Below are positions 1 to 7,522 of a stretch of 64,000 nt of DNA, piece by piece. Origin of the DNA: Streptomyces sp. A 4/2 (GTDB taxonomy: Bacteria > Actinomycetota > Actinomycetes > Streptomycetales > Streptomycetaceae); assembly GCF_940670765.1 (NCBI RefSeq), contig NZ_CALNVW010000007.1, positions 234,600 to 298,599 on the forward strand. Direction: 5' to 3'. Position 1 is the first letter of the stretch; the number at the start of each line of letters is the position of its first letter. The notes below the pieces were generated by a model. The model saw only the letters and a list, made by a program, of their open reading frames with translations. It was not told the origin of the DNA and ran no database searches. Made by a program: the position numbers and the translations under genes.

Positions 1-2016
1 GGCCTGCCAGTACAGGTCGAGGTTGGCCCGCCCGGAGAGGTGCGGCAGGAAACCCGCGCCCTCGACGAACGCGCCGACCCGCGACAGCACGGGCGCGCCC
101 GGCCGGATCGCGTGGCCGAACACCCTGATCTCGCCGCCGTCGGGCGTGATGAGGCCCATGAGCATGCGCAGCGTGGTGGTCTTGCCCGCCCCGTTCGGGC
201 CGAGCAGCCCGAGCACCTGTCCCTTCCGGACCTCGAAGGAGAGGTCACGGACCGCGTAACGGTCGGCCGACCTGGCGTACTTCTTGCTGAGGCCGGTGAT
301 CCGCAGGGGTACGTCCGCCAGTTCGGGATCGGGCGCCGGAACGGTCCTGCGCCGGGAGACGAGCAGCCCCACCGCGATCAGCGCGCCGATTGCGGGCAGC
401 CCCCAGACCCACCAGGCGAATCCGGCCGTGCCTGTCCTGAGGGCGGGCACCGTCGGCACGGTCAGGCTGTGCGTTCCGGCGAGCGAGACGGTGTACGTGG
501 CGGGGGCGGCCGGCGAGGCGTAGCCGAGGTCGGTGGACGCGAGCACCAGCCGCAGCCGGTGTCCGGCCTCGACCCGGTGGTCCACGGCGGGCAGCGTCAG
601 CTCGACCGTGCGGCCCGCCTTCGCTCCGGTGATCCGGACCGGGGCGACGAGCTGGTGCGGCAGCACCTGCTGCTTGCCGCCGGGCGACACGTCGTACACC
701 TTCCCGAAGAGCACCGCGTCGTCGGTGGACGACCGCACCCTGACCCGCACGGTCGGGGAGCCGGTGATCGTCCGGGCGGTGGTCAGCGGCGCCGTGTCGA
801 AGTGCGCGTTCTGCCCGGGGAAGTCCAGGGAGAGCCCCATGCCGAGCCCGGACAGCTGGGAGAGCGCGGCGACGCCCGGCACGGCGGAGATCGCGGGCGG
901 GGTGCCGCCCGCCGGGCTCTCGACGGTCTGTTCGCGGCCGGTCAGCGGGAGCGGGTGCCCGTCGTGCTCCAGGCCGGGGTAGGTGTCGCTGCTCGCGCCC
1001 TTCAACTGGGTCGCGCCGTCGGTCGAATCGACCCCGCCGGTCCGGGTGACCCGGAAGGCGGGCCCGGTGTCCGCGCCCTTGTCGCCCTTGAGGTACCGGT
1101 CGAACCAGGAGGTGATCCGGCCGTCGATCCGGCTCGTCTCGGCGTTCCCGCCGTCGTGGCCGCCCTCGATCCAGTCCACCGCGACGGGCGCGCCGTTGGC
1201 CTCGATCCGCCGGGCGGCGGCATCGGCCTGTCCCAGCGGGAACAGTGAGTCGGTCTGCCCCTGGACGAGCAGCGAGGGCACCTTGATCCGGTCCCCCACC
1301 GCCGACGGGCTCCGCTCGTCGAGCACCTTGCGGGCCGCGTCGTCCGGCTTGCCGCTCTCGGCGACCCGGTCGTACATCGTGCAGAGCTGCTTCTCGAAGC
1401 GGACGCAGCCACCGCCGCTGTTGATGAAGATCCCGGCCCAGAGCTTCTTGAACACCCCGTCGGGGAAGAGGGAGTCGGCCAGGTTCCAGTAGGTGATCTG
1501 CGGGGCGATGGCGTCGACGCGCTTGTCGTACCCGGCGGCGAGCAGCGAGATGGCGCCCCCGTACGAAGCGCCGGTGACGCCGACGCGCGGGTCCCCGGCC
1601 TTGTCCAGCTGGACCTCGGGGCGCCCGGCCAGCCAGTCGATCAGCCGCGACACGTCCTTGACCTCGTGATCGGGGTCGTTGAGCCCGATCTGCCCGGTCG
1701 ACTTCCCGAAGCCGCGCGCCGACCAGGTCAGCACCGCGTATCCGTCGCGGGCCAGTTGCTGCGCCTGCCCCTTCACGTCGTCCTTGCTGCCCCCGAAGCC
1801 GTGCCCCAGCAGCACGGCGGGCCGCCGTCCGGAGCCGCCCGCGGTGAAGTACGAGGTGTCGAGGCGCACCCCGTCCACCGCCATCACCCGGTCCTCGCGG
1901 TGCACGGGCGCGGGGCCTTCGGTGGCGACGGCCGTCCACGTACCGGCCCCGACCAGGACGGCGAGCGCGGCAGCCGCGCCGGCGACGACCCGGCCGCGGG
2001 GTTTGCGTAGCTTCAT
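1..2016 (-). CDS. Alpha/beta hydrolase (peptidase S15/CocE-like) fused to an ABC transporter ATP-binding domain, 3' end outside window
   Basis: The frame is open from the ATG at 2016 to the window edge (672 codons), so the protein is truncated here. Residues 1-30 form a basic signal or membrane segment. A hydrolase domain follows, with oxyanion-type GHGFGG near residue 71 and nucleophile motif GASYGG (Ser about 151); GQTDSLFP and EGGHDGG are candidate sites of the acid and histidine. A beta-rich S15/CocE-like C-terminal region comes next. A membrane segment near residues 530-550 (WWVWGLPAIGALIAVGLLL) precedes an ABC ATPase domain (LRITGLSKKY, Walker A GPNGAGKTT near residue 605). The signature motif and Walker B lie beyond the edge. 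A secreted hydrolase tethered to a cytoplasmic ATPase is unusual but the frame is uninterrupted. Substrate is unknown; a partner permease would be expected to the left. Confidence 0.85.
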   Translation of the reverse strand, partial: MKLRKPRGRVVAGAAAALAVLVGAGTWTAVATEGPAPVHREDRVMAVDGVRLDTSYFTAGGSGRRPAVLLGHGFGGSKDDVKGQAQQLARDGYAVLTWSARGFGKSTGQIGLNDPDHEVKDVSRLIDWLAGRPEVQLDKAGDPRVGVTGASYGGAISLLAAGYDKRVDAIAPQITYWNLADSLFPDGVFKKLWAGIFINSGGGCVRFEKQLCTMYDRVAESGKPDDAARKVLDERSPSAVGDRIKVPSLLVQGQTDSLFPLGQADAAARRIEANGAPVAVDWIEGGHDGGNAETSRIDGRITSWFDRYLKGDKGADTGPAFRVTRTGGVDSTDGATQLKGASSDTYPGLEHDGHPLPLTGREQTVESPAGGTPPAISAVPGVAALSQLSGLGMGLSLDFPGQNAHFDTAPLTTARTITGSPTVRVRVRSSTDDAVLFGKVYDVSPGGKQQVLPHQLVAPVRITGAKAGRTVELTLPAVDHRVEAGHRLRLVLASTDLGYASPAAPATYTVSLAGTHSLTVPTVPALRTGTAGFAWWVWGLPAIGALIAVGLLVSRRRTVPAPDPELADVPLRITGLSKKYARSADRYAVRDLSFEVRKGQVLGLLGPNGAGKTTTLRMLMGLITPDGGEIRVFGHAIRPGAPVLSRVGAFVEGAGFLPHLSGRANLDLYWQA

Positions 2017-2120
2017 GCCTGAAACCCTAAGCGCCACCACCGACAAGGGGACGGGCCCCCCGGGGGGAACTGGCGGGCGTACCGGCGGAGTAGCGGCGCG
2101 GGGGTTCGTACCGCAGCGGG

Positions 2121-2177
2121 AGTACGGTCCCGGCGCCACCCGAGCCCCCGGTCGGTCAGTACGGTCCCGGCGCCACC
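2121..2177. repeat. 20-bp direct repeat pair in an intergenic gap
   Basis: AGTACGGTCCCGGCGCCACC occurs at 2121-2140 and again at 2158-2177, 37 bp apart. The gap 2017-2209 lies upstream of the hydrolase-ABC fusion and downstream of the nucleotidyltransferase gene, both on the minus strand. It holds no convincing gene. The repeat could be a regulator site for the fusion gene or a chance duplication. Confidence 0.7.
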
Positions 2178-2209
2178 GGCGACCACGCACGGCCAACGCC
2201 CAGGAGCCT

Positions 2210-2752
2210 TCAGCCGGATCCCTTGCCCGGTGCGTCGAGTGCCGCCTCCAGCCGGACGATGTCCTCGGCGTCCTTGCTCCGGCGCGGCCGTGCGGGATCC
2301 CAGACGGGCGTCATCCGCTTGATCTCGATCTGAACCCGCGCGCTGACGATCGCGCACCGCAACTCCCCGATACGACCGGGCACGGCATCGAGCATCCCCT
2401 CGGGCCAGGGCGTCCCGGCCCAGAGGCCGCCCGCGACCACGACACGGCCGTCCGCATCCCTGTCCAGAAACGTGAAGCTGCTCTCCAGCCCGTCCTTGGC
2501 GAAGTCGAGTTGCAGGCCGGGAGGCGGCCCCGGCACCGGCTGCCAGCCGAGCCGTTGCAGGGCCTCCGCCAGGGCCGGGGCATCGTCGGCCCAGAGAAAC
2601 CAGTCGATGTCGCCGTGGTCCCGCGTGACCTCCCCCAGGAAGAAGTCCATGGCCCAGCCCCCGCGAAGCCAGACATCGACCCCGAGGGTCCGGGCCAGAT
2701 CCACGGTCCCGGCGATCTGCCGTAGCTGTTGATCAGCGCGCTGCTTGTCCAT
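2210..2752 (-). CDS. Nucleotidyltransferase, aminoglycoside 2''-adenylyltransferase-like
   Basis: About 180 residues from ATG 2752; an in-frame TTG lies at 2785. The N-terminal part carries LRGGWAMDFFLGE followed by HGDIDW, whose DxD pair is the metal-binding signature of the polymerase-beta-like nucleotidyltransferase fold. The overall pattern fits the ANT(2'')/LinA-type family (PF10706), which transfers AMP to small-molecule hydroxyls. The start lies inside the end of the upstream phosphotransferase gene (20-nt overlap) with no clear Shine-Dalgarno, so it is probably translated by coupling. The pairing of a kinase and a nucleotidyltransferase suggests antibiotic modification or self-protection. 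Real substrate unknown. Confidence 0.75.
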   Translation of the reverse strand: MDKQRADQQLRQIAGTVDLARTLGVDVWLRGGWAMDFFLGEVTRDHGDIDWFLWADDAPALAEALQRLGWQPVPGPPPGLQLDFAKDGLESSFTFLDRDADGRVVVAGGLWAGTPWPEGMLDAVPGRIGELRCAIVSARVQIEIKRMTPVWDPARPRRSKDAEDIVRLEAALDAPGKGSG

Positions 2753-3578
2753 GAGGGGGCAGGGTATGCGGCGGCCACGGGGCAAGAAACGCAGGCGCGC
2801 CCCCGATGAGCGGCGCGGTCGCCCGGCACCATCCGAGGACGCGGGCCGCAGACATCCCCGGTACGAGCGCGGCCAGTTCGACGATCCGCCGCTCCAGCTG
2901 CTGCTCGTCCTCGACCCCCTCGATCACCCAGTCGACGGCGTCGAAGTCCGGGTCGCCGAGGGCCGGCCGGGGATCGATGGCGACGAGCCGCCCGCCTGCC
3001 CCGATCAGTACGTTTCCGGGGTGCAGATCGCCGTGGACCAGCCCGTCGGCGGGCCCGGTGCGCGCCATCTCCAGCGCGGCGGCGCGTCCCCGGCTCAGCA
3101 GGTCCGGGTCGGCGGTGCCACGGCGGTCGGCGAGGTCGTACAGGAAGGTGATCCGGTCGGCGAGCGGCGCCAGTTGGGGCGAGCGGTCATACGTGACCGA
3201 ACGCAGCTCGACCAGCAGCCGGGCCACGTGGGCGAGTTGCCAGCCGCTCTCCATGAGCCGTGTTCCCGGTTCGACCCCGGCGAGGAGCAGGGCCCCGACG
3301 CGGAGGTCCTGGTCGAGCAGCCCGACGACGGAACGGGTGTCGGCCCAGGCCCGCAGCGCTTCGGCTTCGTCGGTGGCGATGACGGGGTCCGGTGTCAGCT
3401 TCAGCCATACGGTTTCACCGTCGCGTAGGCAGCGGTACACCCGTGACGTACCGCCTCCCCCGGCCTCGCCGACGCCGAGCCCCCACCGGACGGCAAGCTC
3501 AGCGACAAGGGCGGGCAACGCGTCGTACCAGGAAGCCACTTGGGGACCGAACCGGGCGATAAGTCGGTCTCGGTTCAC
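2733..3578 (-). CDS. Aminoglycoside 6-phosphotransferase-like kinase (PF04655 type)
   Basis: 281 residues. The GTG start at 3578 overlaps the stop of the DUF397 gene as GTGA. The kinase catalytic loop HGDLHPGN lies near residues 179-187 and the downstream metal-binding IDPRP near 200, the arrangement of APH(6)/hydroxyurea kinases. The N-terminal half has the expected nucleotide-binding pattern (TSRVYRC...VWLKL). Family members phosphorylate streptomycin-type aminoglycosides in the cytoplasm. The C-terminus overlaps the nucleotidyltransferase start. Assignment to the kinase fold is firm; resistance activity is inference. Confidence 0.82.
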   Translation of the reverse strand: MNRDRLIARFGPQVASWYDALPALVAELAVRWGLGVGEAGGGGTSRVYRCLRDGETVWLKLTPDPVIATDEAEALRAWADTRSVVGLLDQDLRVGALLLAGVEPGTRLMESGWQLAHVARLLVELRSVTYDRSPQLAPLADRITFLYDLADRRGTADPDLLSRGRAAALEMARTGPADGLVHGDLHPGNVLIGAGGRLVAIDPRPALGDPDFDAVDWVIEGVEDEQQLERRIVELAALVPGMSAARVLGWCRATAPLIGGAPAFLAPWPPHTLPPHGQAAR

Positions 3579-3778
3579 ATGTGGCCGGACTTCACGGCAG
3601 CCAGGAGAGCGCGCAGACCGTGGGGATCGGTACGGAGTACAGCGCGAGGGGCGTCGCTCTCGCGGAGGTGCAGCCCCTCGGGGGACGCGGCCAACTCTAC
3701 GCAGTTGTTGTCGTCCCCCGTCCCGGAGAACGAGGACTTCTGCCAGTTGGTCATCTGAGGCACTGCGGGGCCTTTCAC
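3575..3778 (-). CDS. DUF397 domain protein
   Basis: 67 residues from GTG 3778 (AGGA a few bases upstream, GTGA overlap with the preceding remnant), or 59 from ATG 3754 (MTNWQKSSFSG). It shows the DUF397 pattern: W-K-S-S-F-S, a central NNCVELA with cysteine, and the R-E-S/D-S-like LRESDAPRA. DUF397 proteins usually follow a DUF5753/XRE gene and act as the small partner of a Scr1-like pair. Here the XRE partner survives only as a 3' remnant, so this copy is an orphan now coupled to a phosphotransferase gene. Confidence 0.8.
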   Translation of the reverse strand: MKGPAVPQMTNWQKSSFSGTGDDNNCVELAASPEGLHLRESDAPRAVLRTDPHGLRALLAAVKSGHM

Positions 3779-3966
3779 ATGTCCTGCGCGATGCGGTGAA
3801 TGAAGTCACGCGACGCGGCGGCGGAGAGCGCCGCGCCTTCGATCTTCTCGTAGAGAGCACGGTATTTCTGCATCTGAGGCGCAGCATCGACGAAGATACT
3901 GCCGTGCGCCGCGTCCAGTTGCACCGTGTCCAACTCGGGTACGGCACCTCCCGCGTAGAGCACGGA
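3775..3966 (-). pseudogene. 3' remnant of a DUF5753/XRE regulator gene
   Basis: About 63 codons read GSVLYAGGAVPELDTVQLD, then IFVDAAPQMQKYRALYEKIE and SRDFIHRIAQDM. This is the usual C-terminal end of DUF5753 proteins, which normally have about 270-290 residues with an N-terminal helix-turn-helix. Upstream of about 3966 the frame no longer resembles the family and no HTH is present before the lipoprotein gene. The stop overlaps the DUF397 start as GTGA, preserving the original operon junction. It could still be expressed as a fragment, but loss of the DNA-binding half argues for a pseudogene. Confidence 0.65.
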
Positions 3967-4096
3967 GCCGGGTGCGCCGCTCGGTCTCGGAGGGCGGGAC
4001 GGCAAGGGTGTGTGGTTCGAGCTGCACCTCGCCACTCTCGCTGTCGGTCCCGGCAACTAAACTTCCTTGCCACAAGCGAACACAAGGGGTGGGGAC

Positions 4097-4945
4097 ATGA
4101 AGGTAAGCAGCGCCGCGATAGGCGTGGCGGCGGTCGCGGCGGTCGTGGGGATGACCGGTTGTTCGGCCGACACTGCCAAGAAGGCGGCCGACGGAGCCGT
4201 GAAGGTGGCGGCGCAACCGCTGGCCGCGCTCCAGCGGGCGACGGAGAGCACGAAGAAGTACGGTTCCGCCGACGTCGATGTCAGAACCTCGGGGTCCGGC
4301 ACCCCCACCACGGAGATGGTCGGGACGTACTCCTGGGGGAACGGTCTCGCCCTCGACGCGCAGATGGACGCGAAGTCCACCGGAATGGCCTCGCTGACGT
4401 CCGGCGACACCATCAATGTTCGGATGACGCACGGCTCGTACTACTACCACGTCACCCCGCAGAAGAGCGGCCCGCTCAAGGGCAAGCACTGGATGCGGGT
4501 CGACATGTCGGCCGTTCTGGGCAAGGAAAGCTCGGACGCCTTGGTGAGCAGCAACGCCGACCCGACGCGGGGCCTCAAGTCCCTGAAGTACGCCAAGGAC
4601 GCCAAGGTGGTGGGCAAGGAGACCGTCCTCGGCAAGGAGACCACCCACTACCGGGCCACTCTGTCCAAGGAGGACCTCGGAGCTGCCGGGGCCGCGCTCT
4701 CGCCGGAGGACAAGAAGTCGCTGCTCGGCGAGTTCACCGGGACCGTGGACTCGATTTCCTACGACGTCTGGGTGGACGGCCACGACATGCCGGTCCGGAT
4801 GAAGGAAGACATCGGCGCGATGAAGGTCGCGATGGACTTCAAGGAGTTCGGCCCCGCGAAGGACATCAAGGCCCCGCCGGCCTCGGACACCGCGGATCTG
4901 ACCGACGCGGTCAAGGGGCAGCAGTCCGGCCAGACGGCCGGCTGA
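4097..4945 (+). CDS. Secreted lipoprotein, LppX/LolA-like fold candidate
   Basis: 282 residues from ATG 4097, with AAGGGG/TGGGG just upstream. A short basic start and hydrophobic stretch end in lipobox MTGC (Cys 22), so it is lipidated and exported. The mature part is lysine- and threonine-rich, with alternating beta patterns (TYSWGNGLALDAQMD, YYYHVTP, KHWMRVD, YDVWVDGHDMPVRMK). These resemble the Streptomyces/mycobacterial LppX-LprG type lipoproteins that bind hydrophobic molecules at the cell surface. No enzyme motif is visible. It is monocistronic and ends in a strong hairpin shared with the converging small gene. Confidence 0.8.
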   Translation: MKVSSAAIGVAAVAAVVGMTGCSADTAKKAADGAVKVAAQPLAALQRATESTKKYGSADVDVRTSGSGTPTTEMVGTYSWGNGLALDAQMDAKSTGMASLTSGDTINVRMTHGSYYYHVTPQKSGPLKGKHWMRVDMSAVLGKESSDALVSSNADPTRGLKSLKYAKDAKVVGKETVLGKETTHYRATLSKEDLGAAGAALSPEDKKSLLGEFTGTVDSISYDVWVDGHDMPVRMKEDIGAMKVAMDFKEFGPAKDIKAPPASDTADLTDAVKGQQSGQTAG

Positions 4946-4983
4946 GTCGCCGGCCGGTCCGCTCTGCGGGCCCGGGATCGTCA

Positions 4984-5029
4984 GGAGGCCGCCGGTCGCC
5001 CTTCTCGGGAAGGGTGACCGGCGGCCTCC
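4984..5029. terminator. Bidirectional terminator hairpin
   Basis: Arms of 21 nt (4984-5004 and 5009-5029) pair with one G-U wobble around a TCGG loop. It sits between the plus-strand lipoprotein stop (4945) and the minus-strand small gene stop (5036). It lacks a long T tract, as is common in Streptomyces. Confidence 0.85.
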
Positions 5030-5035
5030 GTCAGG

Positions 5036-5363
5036 TCAGCGGGTGACCGGCTCGGCGATCCTGAAATCGCTGCCGTTGCGCACGCCGAGCCTGATCTCGA
5101 TCTCGACCCGGCGCGCCGACTCGTCCACCGTGAACTCCCGGCTCGCCTCCGCGAGCCGCGCCCGGCGGCGCTGTCCCCGGTAGCGGAAGCAGACGCCGAT
5201 CCGGTGCGGCCCCGGCGCCACGGTGATCTCGGTCGTCCCCCCAGCGTCCCCGGCGTTCCCGCCCGTCGATCTCGATGAACGGTGCGGTGAGCAGGTGGTG
5301 GAACCACGCTGCGGGGAGGGACGGTCTGATCCGTACTGCGGTCAACACCCCTTGATCCGGCAT
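5036..5363 (-). pseudogene. Small conserved-looking protein broken by a one-base frameshift at a 6-G run
   Basis: Two overlapping frames encode halves of one sequence. From ATG 5363 (or GTG 5348) one frame reads RPSLPAAWFHHLLTAPFIEI up to the run of six G at about 5236-5241. Deleting one G gives RWGTTEITVAPGPHRIGV and continues in the frame that ends at 5036 with DFRIAEPVTR. The restored product would be about 108 residues: a small beta-rich protein with an YRGQRRRARLAEA stretch. The family is not one I can name. Either a real mutation or a homopolymer sequencing error explains it. Confidence 0.55.
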
Positions 5364-5386
5364 GCGTTCGCGCTAGGCCGACCCGT

Positions 5387-5424
5387 ATCCGGGCGCGCCA
5401 GGGCGCGACAGGGCGTGCCCGGAT
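5387..5424 (-). terminator. Hairpin after the phosphoesterase gene
   Basis: ATCCGGGCGCGCC (5387-5399) pairs with GGCGTGCCCGGAT (5412-5424), one wobble, 12-nt loop. It begins 9 bp beyond the minus-strand stop at 5433. Confidence 0.7.
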
Positions 5425-5432
5425 CCGAGATG

Positions 5433-7319
5433 TCAGCTCTCCGTACGGCCCCTGCGCCTGCGGACCGCGAAGGCGACGCCGCCCGCGGCGACCAGCGCCG
5501 CGGCGATCCCGGCCGGCAGGACCGCCGGGGACGGGCTGCTGTCCGCGAGGTCACCGGCAGCCAGGTCGGAGCGGGCGGTGAGGCCCGCCTGCGCCGCCGC
5601 GCCGTGCGGGTGCGCAGGGTGCGACGGGTGACCCGGGTGGGTCGGGATGGATCCGACCGACCGCACCGAGCCGTCCGTGTTGAGCAACACCTGCTTGTTG
5701 TTCGGGTGCTTGAAGTCGAAGGCCGAGGTCAGCGAGTTCGCGCGGGCGTCGAAGGAGGCGTCACCGATGCGCCCGGTGTGCCAGTTGTCCTCGATGAACC
5801 GGGTGATCGAGGTCTGCTCGGTGCGCGTGTGGTCGACCGAATTGACCTTGCTGTACGGGGAGATGACCATCAGCGGCTGCCGGGTGCCGGGGCCGCAGCG
5901 GTCGGCGTAGCCGCCCGCCGAGCGCGGTCCGGCCTGGCAGGCGGGGCTGTCGGTGGCCTTGCCGTTGGAGCCGGTCGCGGTGTCCTTCGAGCCGTTCTGC
6001 GGCTTGGCGTACGCGTGGTCGTACCAGCCGTCGGAGTCGTCGTAGGCGAGGACGACCGCGGTGTCCTTCCACGCCGGGGACTGCTGGAGCTTGTTGATCT
6101 GGCCGACGAGGAAGTGCTGCTCGTCGATCGGGTCGGAGTAGGCGGCGTGGCCGTCCTGGAACTCCGCGGCCTTCAGGAAGCTGACCGCGGGCAGCTTGTC
6201 CGCCTTCAGCGCGGAGTCGAAGTCCGTCAGGTCGTAGTTGTGGTTCGCCTGACCGTTGTGGCCGATCTCGCTGACGTTCTTCGGGGCCAGGTGGTGGGGG
6301 TTGGACGTCGACTTGTAGTACTGGAACGGCGAGTGGTGCGGGCTGTAGTCGACGGACGCGGCGCCGCCCACATTGGTGTGGGTGTTGCCCGCGCACTTCG
6401 CGTACTCGCCCTGCTTGCCGCTCCAGGCGGTGCTGGGACGGAAGCCGCCCTGGAACCAGCCCCAGCTGACGTCCTGCTTGTTGAGCAGGTCGCCGATGTT
6501 CTTGCCCTGCATCGTGGCGAGCGCGTTCTTGCTGGTGTGGTCGCCGTCCGAGCAATCGTCGTACGCCGGGTCGGGGTCGTTGACGACCGTGCCGACACCC
6601 TTGGCGTCCGGCGAGAGGACCGTGTACGGGTCGGGGGTGGCGGTCTGCTTCGGGTGCTCCGTGCCGGAGGCCGGGTCGACGGAGGTCACGCCGTGCGTCT
6701 GACCGGAGATCAGGTTGAGCGCGCCGGGCGTGGACGGGCCGTAGGTGGTGCTGTACGAGTTGTCGCCGAGCGAGTAGTGCTGGGCGTAGTTCCACAGCCC
6801 GGTGACCGTGTTGCCGTCGTAGTAGTCCATGACCAGGCCGGGCTCGCCGAAGAGGTTGCCCGAGCACTTGCCGGAGTCGGTGTTCTGGACGTACTGGTCG
6901 GCCTTGCCGCCATTGGCCGCGTACTGCTCGGCCGCGTAGTTGTGGTTCTGGTCGCAGGTCAGCGCCTGGGACGGGGAGAGCCGCCGGGGGGCGTACTGGT
7001 TCGGGTTCTTCTTCAGCAGCCCGGCCGCGCTGAGGGTGTCGATGTTCTTGGGCGTGTGCTTGTCGGCCGTGAACTTCGTGCCGTCGGTGTTGGCCGCCTT
7101 CGGGTACGTACCGAAGTAGTGGTCGAAGGAGACGTTCTCCTGGAAGATCACCACCAGGTGCTTGACCGGGGTGGCCGTCGAAGAGCCGCCGTGGTGGCCG
7201 TGCGACTGCGCGAACGCGGGGGCCGAACCCCCGAGGACGGTGAGCGCCGCAGCTCCGGCGAAGGCGCCCCACCGTATCGCCCGGCGTCCGGGCCCCGCCG
7301 TTCTCCCTGTGCTGACCAT
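5433..7319 (-). CDS. Secreted alkaline phosphatase-fold phosphoesterase (phospholipase C/acid phosphatase family, PF04185)
   Basis: 628 residues from ATG 7319, with GGAG shortly upstream. A signal peptide ends near APAFA. The mature start KHLVVIFQENVSFDHYFGTYP matches the N-terminal signature of the phospholipase C/acid phosphatase superfamily (metal-binding E-N and F-D-H-Y-F-G). Further family blocks are LVMDYYDGNTVTGLW, STPGALNLISG and DDSDGWYDH. The C-terminus ends in a hydrophobic stretch, VLPAGIAAALVAAGGVAFAV, followed by RRRRGR. I see no LPxTG motif, so it is probably anchored by a C-terminal membrane segment. It likely cleaves phosphomonoesters or phospholipids outside the cell, perhaps under phosphate limitation; no PHO box was recognised. 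Confidence 0.85.
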   Translation of the reverse strand: MVSTGRTAGPGRRAIRWGAFAGAAALTVLGGSAPAFAQSHGHHGGSSTATPVKHLVVIFQENVSFDHYFGTYPKAANTDGTKFTADKHTPKNIDTLSAAGLLKKNPNQYAPRRLSPSQALTCDQNHNYAAEQYAANGGKADQYVQNTDSGKCSGNLFGEPGLVMDYYDGNTVTGLWNYAQHYSLGDNSYSTTYGPSTPGALNLISGQTHGVTSVDPASGTEHPKQTATPDPYTVLSPDAKGVGTVVNDPDPAYDDCSDGDHTSKNALATMQGKNIGDLLNKQDVSWGWFQGGFRPSTAWSGKQGEYAKCAGNTHTNVGGAASVDYSPHHSPFQYYKSTSNPHHLAPKNVSEIGHNGQANHNYDLTDFDSALKADKLPAVSFLKAAEFQDGHAAYSDPIDEQHFLVGQINKLQQSPAWKDTAVVLAYDDSDGWYDHAYAKPQNGSKDTATGSNGKATDSPACQAGPRSAGGYADRCGPGTRQPLMVISPYSKVNSVDHTRTEQTSITRFIEDNWHTGRIGDASFDARANSLTSAFDFKHPNNKQVLLNTDGSVRSVGSIPTHPGHPSHPAHPHGAAAQAGLTARSDLAAGDLADSSPSPAVLPAGIAAALVAAGGVAFAVRRRRGRTES

Positions 7320-7522
7320 GCTCTCCGTGCCTCCGCTGTCGACTGTCGCCGGTGGCTGCCGGGTGGCTGCCGTGTGGCTTACGGAGAGCGATGTTCCGCC
7401 GGGTCCACGACCTGGCGACTGCGCGGCTGTGTCGCCGGGGTGAACAGGCAGTCAGGAAGTCCAGGCCAAAACTTGACCGCCCCTTGACCGTTGGCGCCGC
7501 TCGTCGAAGGCGCCGGGAGGGC

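Noticed and set aside
40..1248. Long plus-strand open frame opposite the hydrolase-ABC fusion
   Set aside because: Arg/Gly/Pro-rich composition without any domain; the minus strand reads a coherent enzyme throughout.
245..1939. 564-codon minus-strand frame within the fusion gene
   Set aside because: Out-of-frame shadow; the real frame has the GHGFGG, GASYGG and Walker A motifs but runs off the edge.
5223..7487. 754-codon plus-strand frame opposite the phosphoesterase
   Set aside because: Val/Arg/Gly-rich shadow produced by GC-biased third positions; no motifs, and the opposite strand has family motifs from end to end.
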